A program made the translations under genes and the position numbers. From contig CAVYRD010000013.1 of NCBI GenBank assembly GCA_963770865.1, positions 372,001 through 436,000 on the forward strand: 64,000 nucleotides of DNA. Reading direction: 5' to 3'. The first letter of the stretch is position 1. Each line of letters begins with the position of its first letter. The DNA is from Miltoncostaea sp963770865 (GTDB taxonomy: Bacteria; Actinomycetota; Thermoleophilia; Miltoncostaeales; Miltoncostaeaceae). This document shows positions 8,340-17,769 of this stretch, one piece after another. Under the pieces are notes generated by a model. The model was not told the origin of the DNA. It searched no databases and was given only the letters and a program-made list of their open reading frames with translations.

Positions 8340-8770
8340 AAGCGAGCGCCGTGCGCTCGGTGGCGCTGACAGCCGGCTCTGGCGCAGGAGGGCACGGGTC
8401 CGCTCGAACTGCCTGGGTGGTCATCCGGATCCCTGAGATGTCCTTACCCACCGCGTCGCGCAGCTCGATGTTGACCTCCGCCAGCTCCGGCGCGATGCGA
8501 AGGTCGCGGATGACGGTGCTCGGGTCGATCCGGACGGGCGCCGTATGCGGCCATCGCTCGCCCTGCCGGCCAAGGCGCGCGGCGCGACGATCTTCTTGGT
8601 ACCGCCGACGGCGTAGTAGATGAGCTGCCGTTTGCCCGTCCACTGCTTCGGGACTGGCGAGATGGGAAGCGGACGATGTCGATCTCCACCCCGCCCGAGT
8701 CGAAGATGTCCACCCCCTCGAGCAGCGTGCAGTCGAAAGCGCCGATCATCTTCACGAAGCAGCCGGCCAT
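8340..8770 (-). pseudogene. Decayed hypothetical gene
   Basis: ATG at 8770 lies one base after the stop of the upstream gene, suggesting former coupling. The first frame reads MAGCFVKMIGAFDCTLLEGV and then VEIDIVRFPS. Coding character then shifts frame to KQWTGKRQLIYYAVGGTKKI and again to RIDPSTVIRDLRIAPELAEVN, so at least two frameshifts are needed. No family recognised. It lies next to integration scar F and is probably element cargo. Confidence 0.3.
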
Positions 8771-8771
8771 C

Positions 8772-9338
8772 TCAGGTCTGCCCTAACTCCGCGTCAATCG
8801 CAACGACCATCCTCGCGGCGATCCCCTCGCGGTCAGTCCAGGTCGTGTTCGACCCGTCCCAGCCCTCCTCCCACGGCATCCGCTCGAAGCCGAACTTGTT
8901 GCGCCGCTTCTTCAGAGGATTCGTCAGCGCAGCCGCGATCGAGCGTGACCCCTTCAGGCCGAGGAGCTCGACGACCTCCGGCGCGCTGGCGGTCTCGCCG
9001 CCTCGGAGCCGGGCGAAGAAGATCCGCGCGCGGCGGAGCACGCCCTCCGAGAGGTGGTCCTTGGTCACGAAGCGCCGGCACGTGGCCTCGTCGTATGCGT
9101 CGGAATATGCCGGCGGCTCCGGTCGGATCCCAAGCTCCTCCTGGAGATAGGGGGCGAGCCATCGGGCGAGCACCAAGACCGCCACGAACCGCCGTCCATG
9201 CTTCTCGATGACCAGCGGCGCTCCGTCAGGCCCGCGGAGGAGCGGCTGGCCGAGGTACAAATGAGGTACACGCGCTTGATCATCCGCGACCACGTCCGAT
9301 AGCCCGCGGCCATCCTGATTCGCGCCGTTTACAGGCAT
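8772..9338 (-). CDS. Hypothetical protein beside integration scar F
   Basis: 188 residues from the ATG at 9338 (MPVNGANQDGRGLSD). Residues 30-75 include HLYLGQPLLRGPDGAPLVI and RRFVAVLVLARWLAPYLQEEL. The second half (HLSEGVLRRARIFFARLRGG, then EVVELLGLKGSRSIAAALTN) looks like a small helical, possibly DNA-binding, region. A winged-helix role is a guess. I recognise no family. The start lies 54 bp from the tRNA-derived scar at 9392, so it is probably cargo of the integrated element. An upstream in-frame extension runs through the scar into MMPL sequence and is spurious. Confidence 0.55.
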   Translation of the reverse strand: MPVNGANQDGRGLSDVVADDQARVPHLYLGQPLLRGPDGAPLVIEKHGRRFVAVLVLARWLAPYLQEELGIRPEPPAYSDAYDEATCRRFVTKDHLSEGVLRRARIFFARLRGGETASAPEVVELLGLKGSRSIAAALTNPLKKRRNKFGFERMPWEEGWDGSNTTWTDREGIAARMVVAIDAELGQT

Positions 9339-9391
9339 TTCTTTGCCCCTCGCCCTTTCCGAAGGAGACCCCGGTGCAGCGCCTGACTTGC

Positions 9392-9435
9392 CTCGTAATG
9401 AAGGGGTCAGCGGTTCGAATCCGCTCGTCGGCTTC
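9392..9435 (+). other. Integration scar F: tRNA-Thr(CGT) 3' half
   Basis: 44 bp from the anticodon loop (CTCGTAATG) through the T-arm (AGCGG TTCGAAT CCGCT) to the acceptor strand CGTCGGC. The T-stem pairs perfectly. The 5' half of the tRNA is absent, so this is not a tRNA gene. It is the part regenerated at one end when an element integrates at the anticodon loop. A truncated MMPL gene starts ~110 bp to the right. Confidence 0.7.
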
Positions 9436-9544
9436 TCCCTTTCGATGCGGGTCTCGAGGAGCGGGACCACGGCCGCAAGGTCTGTTGACGTCGACATGCC
9501 GCGGACCCTCCGCCCAGCTGCCGGCGACGCGGCTCGAGCCTGCG

Positions 9545-10223
9545 CCAGGTTCGCCACGGCGATGATCGGGCTGCGGAAGATCGCGAGCATCAGGAGGAGC
9601 ACGACGGCCATCGAGACCGTCGCCACCACCTCGGTCTTGGGACGCGGCGTCCCGCGTGGTGGCGGCCTCACCCGTGAGCTCGGCCGCCAGCGGCCCGCCC
9701 GCCCGTGAGCTCGTCGGCCCGGTCACGCAGGTCGTTGACGGCAGGCGTGATCGACTCGTCGAACACCAGCGCGTCGAAGCGCACGGTCGCGACCTGCACC
9801 GCGCGGTTGCTCGAGAGCCCGGAGGGGTCGGCGGTGACCGCGGCCACGCCGTCGATGTGGGTCGCCGAAAGGTCACGGGCCAGGCCGCCGGCCGCACCGA
9901 CGTCCGCCGAAGTGAGCGCCCCGCCGTCCCGCCTGCTCACGACCAGCATCGCGGTCGCGTCGTCGCCCTGCGGGAAGGCGTGCAGCTCGGCCGTGGTCGC
10001 CTTGCTCGACTCGTACTTCGCGGGCAGGGCGTCCGCAGGATCGTCGTCCATCACGCTCGAGACGGGGAAGAAAGCGCCCGCCGCGATCGCGTACCCGACG
10101 GCTATCAGGGCGGCCCAGGCGGCGATCACCGCGAGGGGATGCCGCACCGCGCCCCCGTCCGAGCGCCGCGAAGAAGCGATGGCGCCCGCTCGGCCGCGCC
10201 CGCCCGTCGTCAACCAGCCTCAT
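9545..10223 (-). pseudogene. Truncated MMPL-family transporter (N-terminal third)
   Basis: ATG at 10223 follows GAGGAGG and opens MRLVDDGRARPSGRHRFFAA. A frame change near 10150 leads into AVRHPLAVIAAWAALIAVGY, a first membrane helix, then MDDDPADALPAKYESSKATT, nearly identical to the intact MMPL protein at 15453. Another frame change near 9670 leads to VVLLLMLAIFRSPIIAVANL, after which homology stops. So about 220 of ~735 residues remain, with two frameshifts. The cut end faces integration scar F. MMPL proteins export lipids or drugs using proton motive force, but this copy cannot. Confidence 0.75.
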
Positions 10224-10410
10224 CACAACCTCCTCGTCGTGTCGCGGCCCGTGCCGCGCGGCGACGCTCCCACGCGAGCGGCGGGCCGCCCATGCGGCGG
10301 CTCGGAGACCGCGCCCGGGGGCGGCCGGAGGGCGGGGTCGGGTTCCCCCGACCGCGGGCGCGGGCGGCCCGGAGGTGGCGTGGCGGGCGCGGAGCGACGA
10401 TGATCGGCGC

Positions 10411-11089
10411 ATGCCGTCGGGGCGGGACGGGGACAGCGGCCCACTTCGGGTGCTCATCGCCGAGGATCACGTGCTCCTCCGGGAGGGGCTTGTGCGGCTG
10501 CTCACCGACGCCAGCATCGAGGTGACCGGTCAGGTCGGCGACGCGGACGGGCTGCTCCGGAAGGTCGCGATCCGCCAGCCCGACGTCGTGATCACCGACG
10601 TCCTGATGCCGCCGGGGGACAGCGACGCGGGCCTCCGCGCCGCGATCGAGATCCGCCGGCGTTGGCCGGAGGTCGGCGTGCTCGTGCTCTCGCAGTACCT
10701 GGAGGAGGGCTACGCCCTCGCGCTCGTCGGCGATGACGCGCAGGGCGTCGGCTACCTGCTGAAGGACCGGGTCCGCGACGTTCGACTCGTTCCTCGAGGC
10801 GGTGCGCCGCGTCGCCGAGGGCGGCTCGGTGCTCGACCCCGCGGTCGTGACGCAGATGGTCGGGCGGCGGCGGGCCGCAGGGCCGCTCGACGACCTCACG
10901 GAGCGGGAGCGGACCGTGCTCGAGCTGATGGCCGAGGGCCGCTCGAACGGCGGCATCGCCGAGGCGCTCACGGTGACGCCGGCGGCGGTGGAGAAGCACG
11001 TCACCAGCATCTTCGCCAAGCTCGGCCTCGGCCCGGCGTCGAGCGGCCACCGCCGCGTCCTTGCGGTGCTGGCCTTCCTCAGGGCGTAG
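10411..11089 (+). CDS. NarL/LuxR-family response regulator (frameshifted)
   Basis: MPSGRDGDSGPLRVLIAEDH begins a receiver domain with acidic residues IAEDH, phospho-acceptor Asp in VITDVLMPPGDS, Ser in LVLSQYLEEG and Lys in YLLKDRV. An extra T at 10781-10782 breaks the frame. One base later the protein continues DSFLEAVRRVAEGGSVLDP and the LuxR-type helix-turn-helix LTERERTVLELMAEGRSN...VEKHVTSIFAKL. The repaired product is ~225 residues. The histidine kinase starts 2 bp after its stop, so the two form an operon and a cognate pair. The frameshift may be a sequence error. Confidence 0.8.
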
Positions 11090-11091
11090 CG

Positions 11092-12747
11092 GTGACGGGC
11101 GGCGACGCGGCCGGCGCGGACGCGCCTCGGGAGCAGGCCGCCCTCCGGCGCGTGGCGACGCTGGTGGCCCGCGAGGCCACGCCGGCGGAGGTCTTCGCGA
11201 TCGTGGCGCGCGAGGCTGCGACCGTGCTCGAGGTGCCGCTCACGAGCGTCTGCGCCTTCGCCCCCGACGGCACGGCCACCCAGGTGGGGGCCTGGGGGGC
11301 GGAGAACCCGTTCCCGGTGGGGACGAGCTGGCCCGTCGACCCGGAGAGCGTCTCGGGGGCGGTGGTCGGCGGCGCCGCCTCCGCCCGGGTCGACGACTAC
11401 GGGCGCCTCTCGGGCGACATCGCGCGTGGCCTCGGCGAGCTCGAGATCCGCTCGTCAGTGGGGGCGGCGATCGTGGTCGAGGGACGGGTCTGGGGGGTGT
11501 TGATGGCGCTCTCGTCCGCGGACACCCCGCTGCCGGAGGGGACGGAGGCGCGGCTGGCCGCGTTCACGGAGGTGGTCGCCACCGCGATCTCCAACGCGCA
11601 AGCGCGCGACGACCTCCGACGGCTGGCGCGGGAGCAGGCGGCCCTCCGGCGCGTCGCCACGCTGGTGGCCCGGGGCGCGCCGCCGCAGGAGGTGTTCGAC
11701 GCCGTGTGCGAGGAGACCGGCATGCTCGTCGGCTCGGCCAGCGCGAACCTCGCCCGCTTCCTGGAGGACGACCAGGTGGAGACGCTCGCGGGTTGGAGCC
11801 TCCGGGACACCCACGTGCCGGCCGGCACCCTGCTGCCGCACGCGGACGACACGGTCGACGCGGTCGTCCTCCGCACAGAGGCGCCGGGCCGCTTCGACCG
11901 CTACGACGAGGCGACGAGCGAGTTCGCGGCGTTCATCCGCGCCCGTGGCATCCGCTCCGAGGTGGCGGCCCCGGTGCTCGTGGACGGCGCGGTTTGGGGC
12001 GCCCTGATCGCCGGGACCGACGCCGAGGAGCCCCTCCCCGACGAGACCGAGGCCCAAGTGGCGAGCTTCGCCGAGCTGGTGGCGACGGCGCTGGCGAACG
12101 CGAGCGCCCGCACCGAGCTGATCGCGTCGCGCGCGCGCATCGTGGCCGCCGGCGACGCCGCGCGGCGGCGGATCGAGCGCGACCTCCACGACGGCATCCA
12201 GCAGCGACTGGTCGCGCTCATCCTTGAGCTCCGGGCCCTGGAGCGCGCGCCACCGCCCCACGACGAGCTGGCCGCCGAGCTCGCGCGGCTGCAGGACGAC
12301 CTCGCCCACGCCCTGGACGACCTCCGCGAGATCTCCCGTGGCCTCCACCCGGCGCTCCTGTCGCACGCGGGGCTGCCGCCGGCCCTCCGCTCGCTCGCGG
12401 CCCGCTCGCCCGTGCCGGTTGACCTCAAGGTCGAGGTTGACGGCCGCCTCGCGTCGCCGGTGGAGGTGGCCGCGTACTACCTCGTGTCCGAGGCGCTCGC
12501 GAACGCCGCCAAGCACGCCGGCGCGTCGCTGGTGACCGTCACCGTGGCCGCAGGCGACGGCCGGCTGGTCGCCACCGTGCGCGATGATGGCCACGGCGGC
12601 GCCGACCCCGCGGGCGGCAGCGGCCTCACCGGGCTCCGCGACCGGGTGGAGGCGATCGGCGGGCGCCTCTCGATCACGAGCCCGGCGGGCGGCGGCACGA
12701 CGCTCGCGGCCGAGCTCCCCCTCGCCGCTCAGCCGGGTGCCGGCTGA
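11092..12747 (+). CDS. Histidine kinase with two GAF domains
   Basis: 551 residues from a GTG 2 bp after the response regulator stop. Two related GAF domains (about 15-170 and 180-345) each begin with EQAALRRVATLVAR, so they arose by internal duplication. IASRARIVAAGDAARRRIER and DLHDGIQQRLVAL form the HisKA_3 dimerisation helix with the phospho-His. EALANAAKHA (N box), RDDGHGGADP and GSGLTGLRDRVEAIGG (G boxes) form the ATPase domain. There are no membrane segments, so it is a cytosolic sensor, and GAF domains bind small ligands or haem. It should phosphorylate the upstream NarL-type regulator. The last 19 bp overlap the converging MOSC gene. Confidence 0.85.
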   Translation: MTGGDAAGADAPREQAALRRVATLVAREATPAEVFAIVAREAATVLEVPLTSVCAFAPDGTATQVGAWGAENPFPVGTSWPVDPESVSGAVVGGAASARVDDYGRLSGDIARGLGELEIRSSVGAAIVVEGRVWGVLMALSSADTPLPEGTEARLAAFTEVVATAISNAQARDDLRRLAREQAALRRVATLVARGAPPQEVFDAVCEETGMLVGSASANLARFLEDDQVETLAGWSLRDTHVPAGTLLPHADDTVDAVVLRTEAPGRFDRYDEATSEFAAFIRARGIRSEVAAPVLVDGAVWGALIAGTDAEEPLPDETEAQVASFAELVATALANASARTELIASRARIVAAGDAARRRIERDLHDGIQQRLVALILELRALERAPPPHDELAAELARLQDDLAHALDDLREISRGLHPALLSHAGLPPALRSLAARSPVPVDLKVEVDGRLASPVEVAAYYLVSEALANAAKHAGASLVTVTVAAGDGRLVATVRDDGHGGADPAGGSGLTGLRDRVEAIGGRLSITSPAGGGTTLAAELPLAAQPGAG

Positions 12748-13559
12748 GCGGTCGCCGCGAGGGCCACCGGGTCGCCGACCCGGATCGTCCCAGCGTGCGC
12801 GACCTCGCCGTACACGCCGAGGGTCGCCGCGTGATGGGTCGCGATCGCCCGGAGGACGCCGCGGTCGCGGGGCAGCTCGTCCACGGGCAGCGTGCAGGTG
12901 ACGCACCAGGGCACGGGGGAGAGCTCGCTGATCACGACCTCGGCGCCGAGCGCCACCCGGCGCCCCATCCACCGGTCCTCGGCGAACCCCTCCGCGCCCG
13001 GTGCCGATGCGACGTAGACGTTCGGGCGGAAACGGCGCCGGTTGACCGGCCCGCCGCGCAGCCGGCCGAGGTGGTCCAGGGTTGCGCTCGCGATCACGAG
13101 CAGCGCCCCCGTCTCGACGTACGCCCCCCGGCGCAGCTCGAAGTGGTCGGGGAGCGTCTCGGCCGTCCACTCGACGTGCATCTCCTCGATCGGCACGCCG
13201 GCGAACACGGTCGCCCGGTCGATACCGGCGAGCTCCGTCGGCCCCGGGTCGCGCTCGAAGCGCATCGGGTGCCCGAGCACCCGGGAGACGATCTCGGACG
13301 CGCCGGGGTCGCCGGGGCCGAACGACTGCCCGTCCGGCGCCTCGACCACGACCGATTCGCCGTCGCCGGCCTGGGTGGCGCGGAAGCCGAGTAGCGCCGG
13401 ATGACGCTTGCAGCTTGCCACCTTCCCGTTCGCGAGGTCGCGCAGCGCCCATGCGCGGTCGCCGGCCGCGCCGCGCGGGGTGACCTCGAGCGCCTCGACG
13501 CTCTCGCCCCGCATCGACTTGACCGGATAGCGCCAGAGCTCGGCGATCGAGCCGATCAC
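12729..13559 (-). CDS. MOSC-domain protein (MOSC N-terminal beta-barrel plus MOSC)
   Basis: 276 residues. MIGSIAELWRYPVKSMRGES is the typical beta-barrel start, GDRAWALRDLANGKVASCKR follows it, and the MOSC core has NRRRFRPNVYV, GRRVALGAEVVISELSPVPW and CVTCTLP with the conserved Cys. MOSC proteins handle molybdenum cofactor sulfur or form the core of mARC-type reductases acting on N-hydroxylated compounds. This stand-alone bacterial type is mostly uncharacterised. It converges on and overlaps the histidine kinase 3' end by 19 bp. Confidence 0.85.
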   Translation of the reverse strand: MIGSIAELWRYPVKSMRGESVEALEVTPRGAAGDRAWALRDLANGKVASCKRHPALLGFRATQAGDGESVVVEAPDGQSFGPGDPGASEIVSRVLGHPMRFERDPGPTELAGIDRATVFAGVPIEEMHVEWTAETLPDHFELRRGAYVETGALLVIASATLDHLGRLRGGPVNRRRFRPNVYVASAPGAEGFAEDRWMGRRVALGAEVVISELSPVPWCVTCTLPVDELPRDRGVLRAIATHHAATLGVYGEVAHAGTIRVGDPVALAATAQPAPG

Positions 13560-13719
13560 GAGCCGAGGCTACCGCACGCGCCTCGTCGCGGCGACGCGTT
13601 CCAAGCGGGGCCTGGCAATGGGGTCGCCCGCACCGGCTGAGCAGGCCGCCTGGGCTCAGTTCGCCGGGTTCGCCACCGCCGCGATCCCGATGGGCTTCGC
13701 TGTCCGGACGCGAAGCCAG

Positions 13720-14103
13720 CACTCCGCCAGGGTGGCTTCCTGCACCTCGGCAACTGGCGCAGCCGGGTCTCCCTGCCGGCCGCCGCCCGCACGGGCCTCG
13801 ATGGCGTGATCCCTTACAACGGCCGCGACACCTTCGCGAGCCCCCTGATCCACGACGGGCGGCCGCCGGTCTGGTGGCCGCGCCCCTCGGCCGCGGCGAC
13901 ACCAGACCCTCTGGCGCCACTACGCGGGCGTCTTCAGCGAGGCCGAGCACGCGCCCCGCGTGCCCGTCGACGAGGCGGTCCGGGACGCCCGGGAGGCGCT
14001 TCGGATCGAACAGGATGTCCCCGCGTTGCTCCCTCACGAGCTGGTCGGAGGGCCGCTCGCCCCGGGCGGATCGAGAACCCGCATCGAGAGCGGGACCTCG
14101 TAG
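13720..14103 (+). pseudogene. Decayed coding remnant
   Basis: One frame gives GGFLHLGNWRSRVSLPAAAR and IPYNGRDTFASPLIHDGRPP, and after a shift near 13900 another gives TLWRHYAGVFSEAEHAPRVP and EALRIEQDVPALLPHELVGG up to a TAG at 14101. The two stretches look like consecutive parts of one protein, but no family is recognised and no start is evident. 13560-13719 and 14104-14238 hold no gene that I can see. Confidence 0.25.
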
Positions 14104-14238
14104 CACCACCGGTCATACGCCATCCTCCAACAGCGGGCGGCGCGCCCGCCGCCCCCGAATGAGGCACTCCGGACCGTGGGAGGGATCTCTCGGGTTGTCC
14201 CGAGTGCGTTGGACCGTCCCGGCATGCACCATGGGTCG

Positions 14239-14608
14239 ATGGCACCGACCCTGCTCATCGTTGACGACGATCCCCGCTTCCGGGCCCTCGCGCGCAGGCT
14301 GCTGCGGTCCCGGTTCTCGGTCGTCGCCGACGCCGCCGACTGCGCCGGCGCGTACGAGGCGGTCGCCCGTCTGAGGCCGCAGGCGGCGCTGATCGACATC
14401 GGGCTGCCCGACTGCGACGGGCTGGAGTTGGCAGCACGGCTGCGTCGGTGTTCGACCGGCGCTTCGTATCGCCCTGACCTCGAGCGACGACTTCGCGGAG
14501 ATGGCCGGCGCAATCGCCTGTACGGGCGCGCGAGGCTTCATCCCAAAGGAGCGCCTTGATGCCGACGCCTTGGCGCTTCTTCTCGCGGACTCGCCCGTCG
14601 GCCCCTGA
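14239..14608 (+). CDS. Stand-alone receiver-domain protein (frameshifted)
   Basis: MAPTLLIVDDDPRFRALARR starts a CheY-like receiver. The acidic pair is in IVDDDP, the phospho-acceptor Asp in AALIDIGLPDCDG, and the switch Thr/Ser and Lys appear only after a one-base frame change near 14460 (RIALTSSDDFAEMAGAI, then TGARGFIPKERLDADALALL). The repaired product is ~122 residues with no output domain, so it would act through a protein partner. It converges on the STAS gene across a strong hairpin. Confidence 0.65.
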
Positions 14609-14610
14609 CG

Positions 14611-14650
14611 CGGTCGGGGCGGCGGGGGGCCCGCACGCGCCCCCCGACCG
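14611..14650. terminator. Hairpin between converging genes
   Basis: CGGTCGGGG (14611-14619) pairs perfectly with CCCCGACCG (14642-14650). It lies between the receiver gene stop and the STAS gene stop and could terminate both. Confidence 0.6.
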
Positions 14651-14665
14651 CCCCCGCGAGGGCTC

Positions 14666-15067
14666 TCAGGCCGCGTCGCCGAGCGGAGCGAGCAGATGGG
14701 AGATCCGCTGTCGTGGGTAGCGCCTGCGTAGCGGCGTTGACACGCTGACGCCGGGCAGCGTCCGGACAAGCCGATCGGTCGGGCCGGGGGCGGTCACCAG
14801 GCAGATGTCGCGCCCCTCGCCGGCGCACCGACGGACCGATCGGAAGAGCACCGCGAGCGCGGCGGCGTCGAGAAGCGGCACCCGCTGGAGGTCGATCACC
14901 GCCAGCGTGGCCCCGGTGGCCTCGAGCCGACGAAGCGCCCCCGCGAGTTCCCAGCAGTCGGCGACCCCCAGCTCGCCGTGGATCATGAGGGAGGGCATCG
15001 TGGCGCCGGTGCGCCGGTCGGCGTGGTCGATCCGGAGGACGAAGTGGGCGAGGCCTTGTCGGCTCAT
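14666..15067 (-). CDS. STAS-domain protein (anti-sigma-factor antagonist-like)
   Basis: 133 residues from ATG at 15067. The STAS fold runs from FVLRIDHADRRTGATMPSLM through IHGELGVADCWELAGALRRL, LAVIDLQRVPLLDAAALAVL and VRRCAGEGRDICLVTAPG. The usual phospho-Ser position is approximated by PLLDAAAL, where the Ser is replaced by Asp. This is a possible constitutive or phosphomimetic variant. STAS proteins bind anti-sigma kinases of the SpoIIAB type. The start overlaps the stop of a small membrane ORF (ATGA). A nearby stand-alone receiver suggests a local partner-switching circuit, which is inference. Confidence 0.7.
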   Translation of the reverse strand: MSRQGLAHFVLRIDHADRRTGATMPSLMIHGELGVADCWELAGALRRLEATGATLAVIDLQRVPLLDAAALAVLFRSVRRCAGEGRDICLVTAPGPTDRLVRTLPGVSVSTPLRRRYPRQRISHLLAPLGDAA

Positions 15068-15205
15068 CGGCCACCCATCGTCGGACGCGCCGGGCCGCCC
15101 CCGCCGGCGGGTCCGGCGTCGAAGAACCGGGCCGCCAAGAGCCACAGGGCCGCGGCCAGGATGAGCCCCGGGGGCAAGGGCGACGATGAGTCCGATCGCC
15201 AGCAT
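15064..15205 (-). CDS. Small membrane peptide, frameshifted
   Basis: ATG at 15205 opens MLAIGLIVALAPG. A one-base change in the C5G4 run at 15170-15174 continues it as LILAAALWLLAARFFDAGPA and ends at a TGA overlapping the STAS start codon (ATGA). The combined ~46 residues form one or two hydrophobic helices. The ATGA overlap supports the repaired reading. The frameshift falls in a homopolymer-like run and may be an error. Confidence 0.4.
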
Positions 15206-15452
15206 GTCTTCTCCTCGTTGAGACGCGAGCACTGACTTGACGATCGTGCGCGCGACCCCCTGCGCGCTCACATGGGGCAGGGCCGAGAGTCGGCCGGGGG
15301 CTGGCGGGCGTCCCTTGGGGGGGCCCGCCCGAGCCGGCCTCGGGCTGTCCCGACATCCGCCCTCGCGTTCGCCTCATGTCGGCGCTCCGGCCGCGGTGGC
15401 AGCGTCTTCGGCGTGCGGTGACTCGGCCGCGAACCCAGCTGAGGAGGCTTCA

Positions 15453-17658
15453 ATGGAACGGCCAGGCGACACGAGCGGCAGGAGAGTGACGAGCCGTCGC
15501 GGGAGGTTCTTCGCGGCGCTCGGCCGCGTGGTCGTGCGTCACCCGGTCTGGGTCGTCGCGCTCTGGGTGGTCGCGATCGGCCTCGGCTTCCTCGTCGCCT
15601 CGGGCGCCCTGTTCGACACCGCGAACGTCATGGACGACAACCCCGCCAACGCCCTGCCGGCCAAGTACGAGTCGAGCAAGGCGGCGCGGACCGAGCTGCG
15701 CGGCTTCCCCCGGGGCAGCGACGCGACCGCCACCCTGGTCGTCTCACGACGCGACGGCCGCGATCTCACGGGTGGGGATCTCGCACGGGTCGATGGCGTC
15801 GCTCGTGACCTGTCCGTCTCGGGGATCGACGGCGTGAGGAGCGTCGTGGCCGATCCGTCCGGGCTCTCGCCGAACCGGGCGGTTCAACATCGTCTCGGTG
15901 CAGTTCACCGAGCCGGTGTTCGACCGCGTCATCAACCCGGCGGTCGATCGGTTGCGCGACCGCACAGACGAGCTCTTCGCCGGAACGGGCCTCGAGGCCG
16001 GCTACACCGGCGATGCCGCCGCCCAGCGCGACGCCGCGGCGCAGGAGGGCGTCGTGGCACTGGTGTCGTCGGCGGTGATCGTGCTGCTGATGCTCCTCAT
16101 CTTCCGCAGCCCGCTGATCGCGGTCCTGAACCTCGCGCTGGTGACCGCCGTGGGCGTCGCCGGCGGCGGGTTGCTGATCGGCTCCGCCGAGATCGCCGGC
16201 TTCTCCCTCGACTCCGGCATCAAGGGCCTTCTGCCGATCGTCGTGCTCGGCGTCGGCACCGACTACGCGATCTTCGTCCTGTTCCGCTACCGCGAGCGGC
16301 TGCGCCTGGGCGAGGACCGGCACACGGCGATGGCGCAGGCGATCGGGCATGTCGGTGCGGCGGTCACCTCGTCCGCCTTCGCGGTTGTCGTGTCGTTCGG
16401 AGCGCTCCTCCTGTCCGCGTACGAGGGGTTCCGGGTGCTCGGCCCTGCGCTCGCGTTCGCGGTCCTGCTCACGCTGCTCGCCGGGCTGACGCTCATCCCG
16501 GCGGTGATGGTCCTCGTGCGACCGCGCGCGCTCTTCTGGTTCTCGCGCTCGTACCAGCACGAGCCGCGCGCGCGGCTCGGCCGGCGCCTCGGCGCGATGA
16601 TGTCGCGCCGGCCCGCGGCGCTCGCACTGGCCTCCGCCGCCGTCCTGGTCGGCCTGGGCGTCGCGGCCCTCGCCTATGCGCCCAGCTACGAGCTCAACTC
16701 GGTCCCGCGCGGGACCGAGTCGGCGCGCGCCCTGGAGACTCTGAAGACCGGATTCCCGACCGGCACTCTGAATCCGACGGAGGTCTTCGTGGAGCGCAGG
16801 GACGGCGCTCCTGTTGCGCCGGCCTCGCTCGAGGGGCTCGAGCGGACCCTCGCCGGGGAGCCCGGCGTGGGACGCGTGCTGGCGCCGCAGTTCAGTGCCG
16901 ATCGGCGGATCGCCCGGATCGACCTGCTCCTGGCCGAGGAGCCATTCAGCGGCGCTGCGCTCGACCTCGTGGCCGGCCGCGTGATCCCCGCCGCCCACCG
17001 GGCCGCGCCGCCCGGCACCGTTGTGACCGTGGGCGGCAACACGGCGGCCTTCGCGGACATCCGGACGGTCATGAACGAGGACATGAGGGTCATCTTCCCG
17101 GTCGCCGCGGTCCTCATCGGGATCGTCCTGATCCTGATGCTGAGAAGCCTGCTCGCGCCGCTCTACATGCTGGGGGCGGTCGTCCTCGGCTTCGCGGCGA
17201 CGCTCGGGGCCGCGGTGATCGTCTTTCAGGGCATCGGGGGCGAGCGCGGGCTGACCTTCACCCTGCCGATGATCGTCTACCTGTTCGTCGCCTCGATGGG
17301 TGGCGACTACAACATCCTGATGATCAGCCGGATCCGCGAGGAGCTGTCCGGCGGTGCCTCGGGGCGGGAGGCGGCTGCCCTGGCGCTGAGGGGGACCGGA
17401 CCGGCCGTCGGCGCCGCCGGCGTCATCCTGGCCGCGAGCTTCGCGTCGCTGATCTTCAACAGCTCGCTCGCTCAGACAGGCTTCGCCGTCGCCCTCGGGA
17501 TCTTCCTGTCGGCATTCGTGATGGCCGGGCTCCTCGTGCCGGCGATCACGGCGTTGCTGGGCCGCAGGGCCTTCTGGCCCGCCGTGCCGTTCGTGGGCCC
17601 AGGCCGGCGCGCCACGGCCTCGCCGGCCCCGGCGGGTGGCGTCACCACCGGCGAATAG
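15453..17658 (+). CDS. MMPL-family RND transporter (frameshifted)
   Basis: ATG at 15453 follows GAGGAGG. The first frame gives RRGRFFAALGRVVVRHPVWV, a membrane helix and the periplasmic MDDNPANALPAKYESSKAAR. One extra base at about 15884 shifts the frame, and the protein resumes NIVSVQFTEPVFDRVINPAV to the end, ~734 residues in all. Twelve membrane helices in two MMPL halves are visible, for example LMLLIFRSPLIAVLNLALVT and the signature LGVGTDYAIFVLFRYRERL with its Asp-Tyr pair, repeated as VASMGGDYNILMISRIREEL. MMPL transporters export lipids, siderophores or drugs. It is followed by a terminator hairpin. Confidence 0.85.
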
Positions 17659-17666
17659 GGGCCGCC

Positions 17667-17700
17667 GCGGGTTCGCCGGCCCTCGGGTCGGCGAACCCGC
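17667..17700 (+). terminator. 12-bp perfect hairpin after the MMPL gene
   Basis: GCGGGTTCGCCG (17667-17678) pairs with CGGCGAACCCGC (17689-17700) around a 10-base loop. It sits just after the MMPL stop and separates it from the aldolase gene. There is no T-run, as is usual in high-GC actinobacteria. Confidence 0.65.
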
Positions 17701-17769
17701 CTCCGCCCAGACCGCTCGAGACCCCTGCCCGGGCCACCGCCAGGGATGACGATCACGATTGGAGACGAC

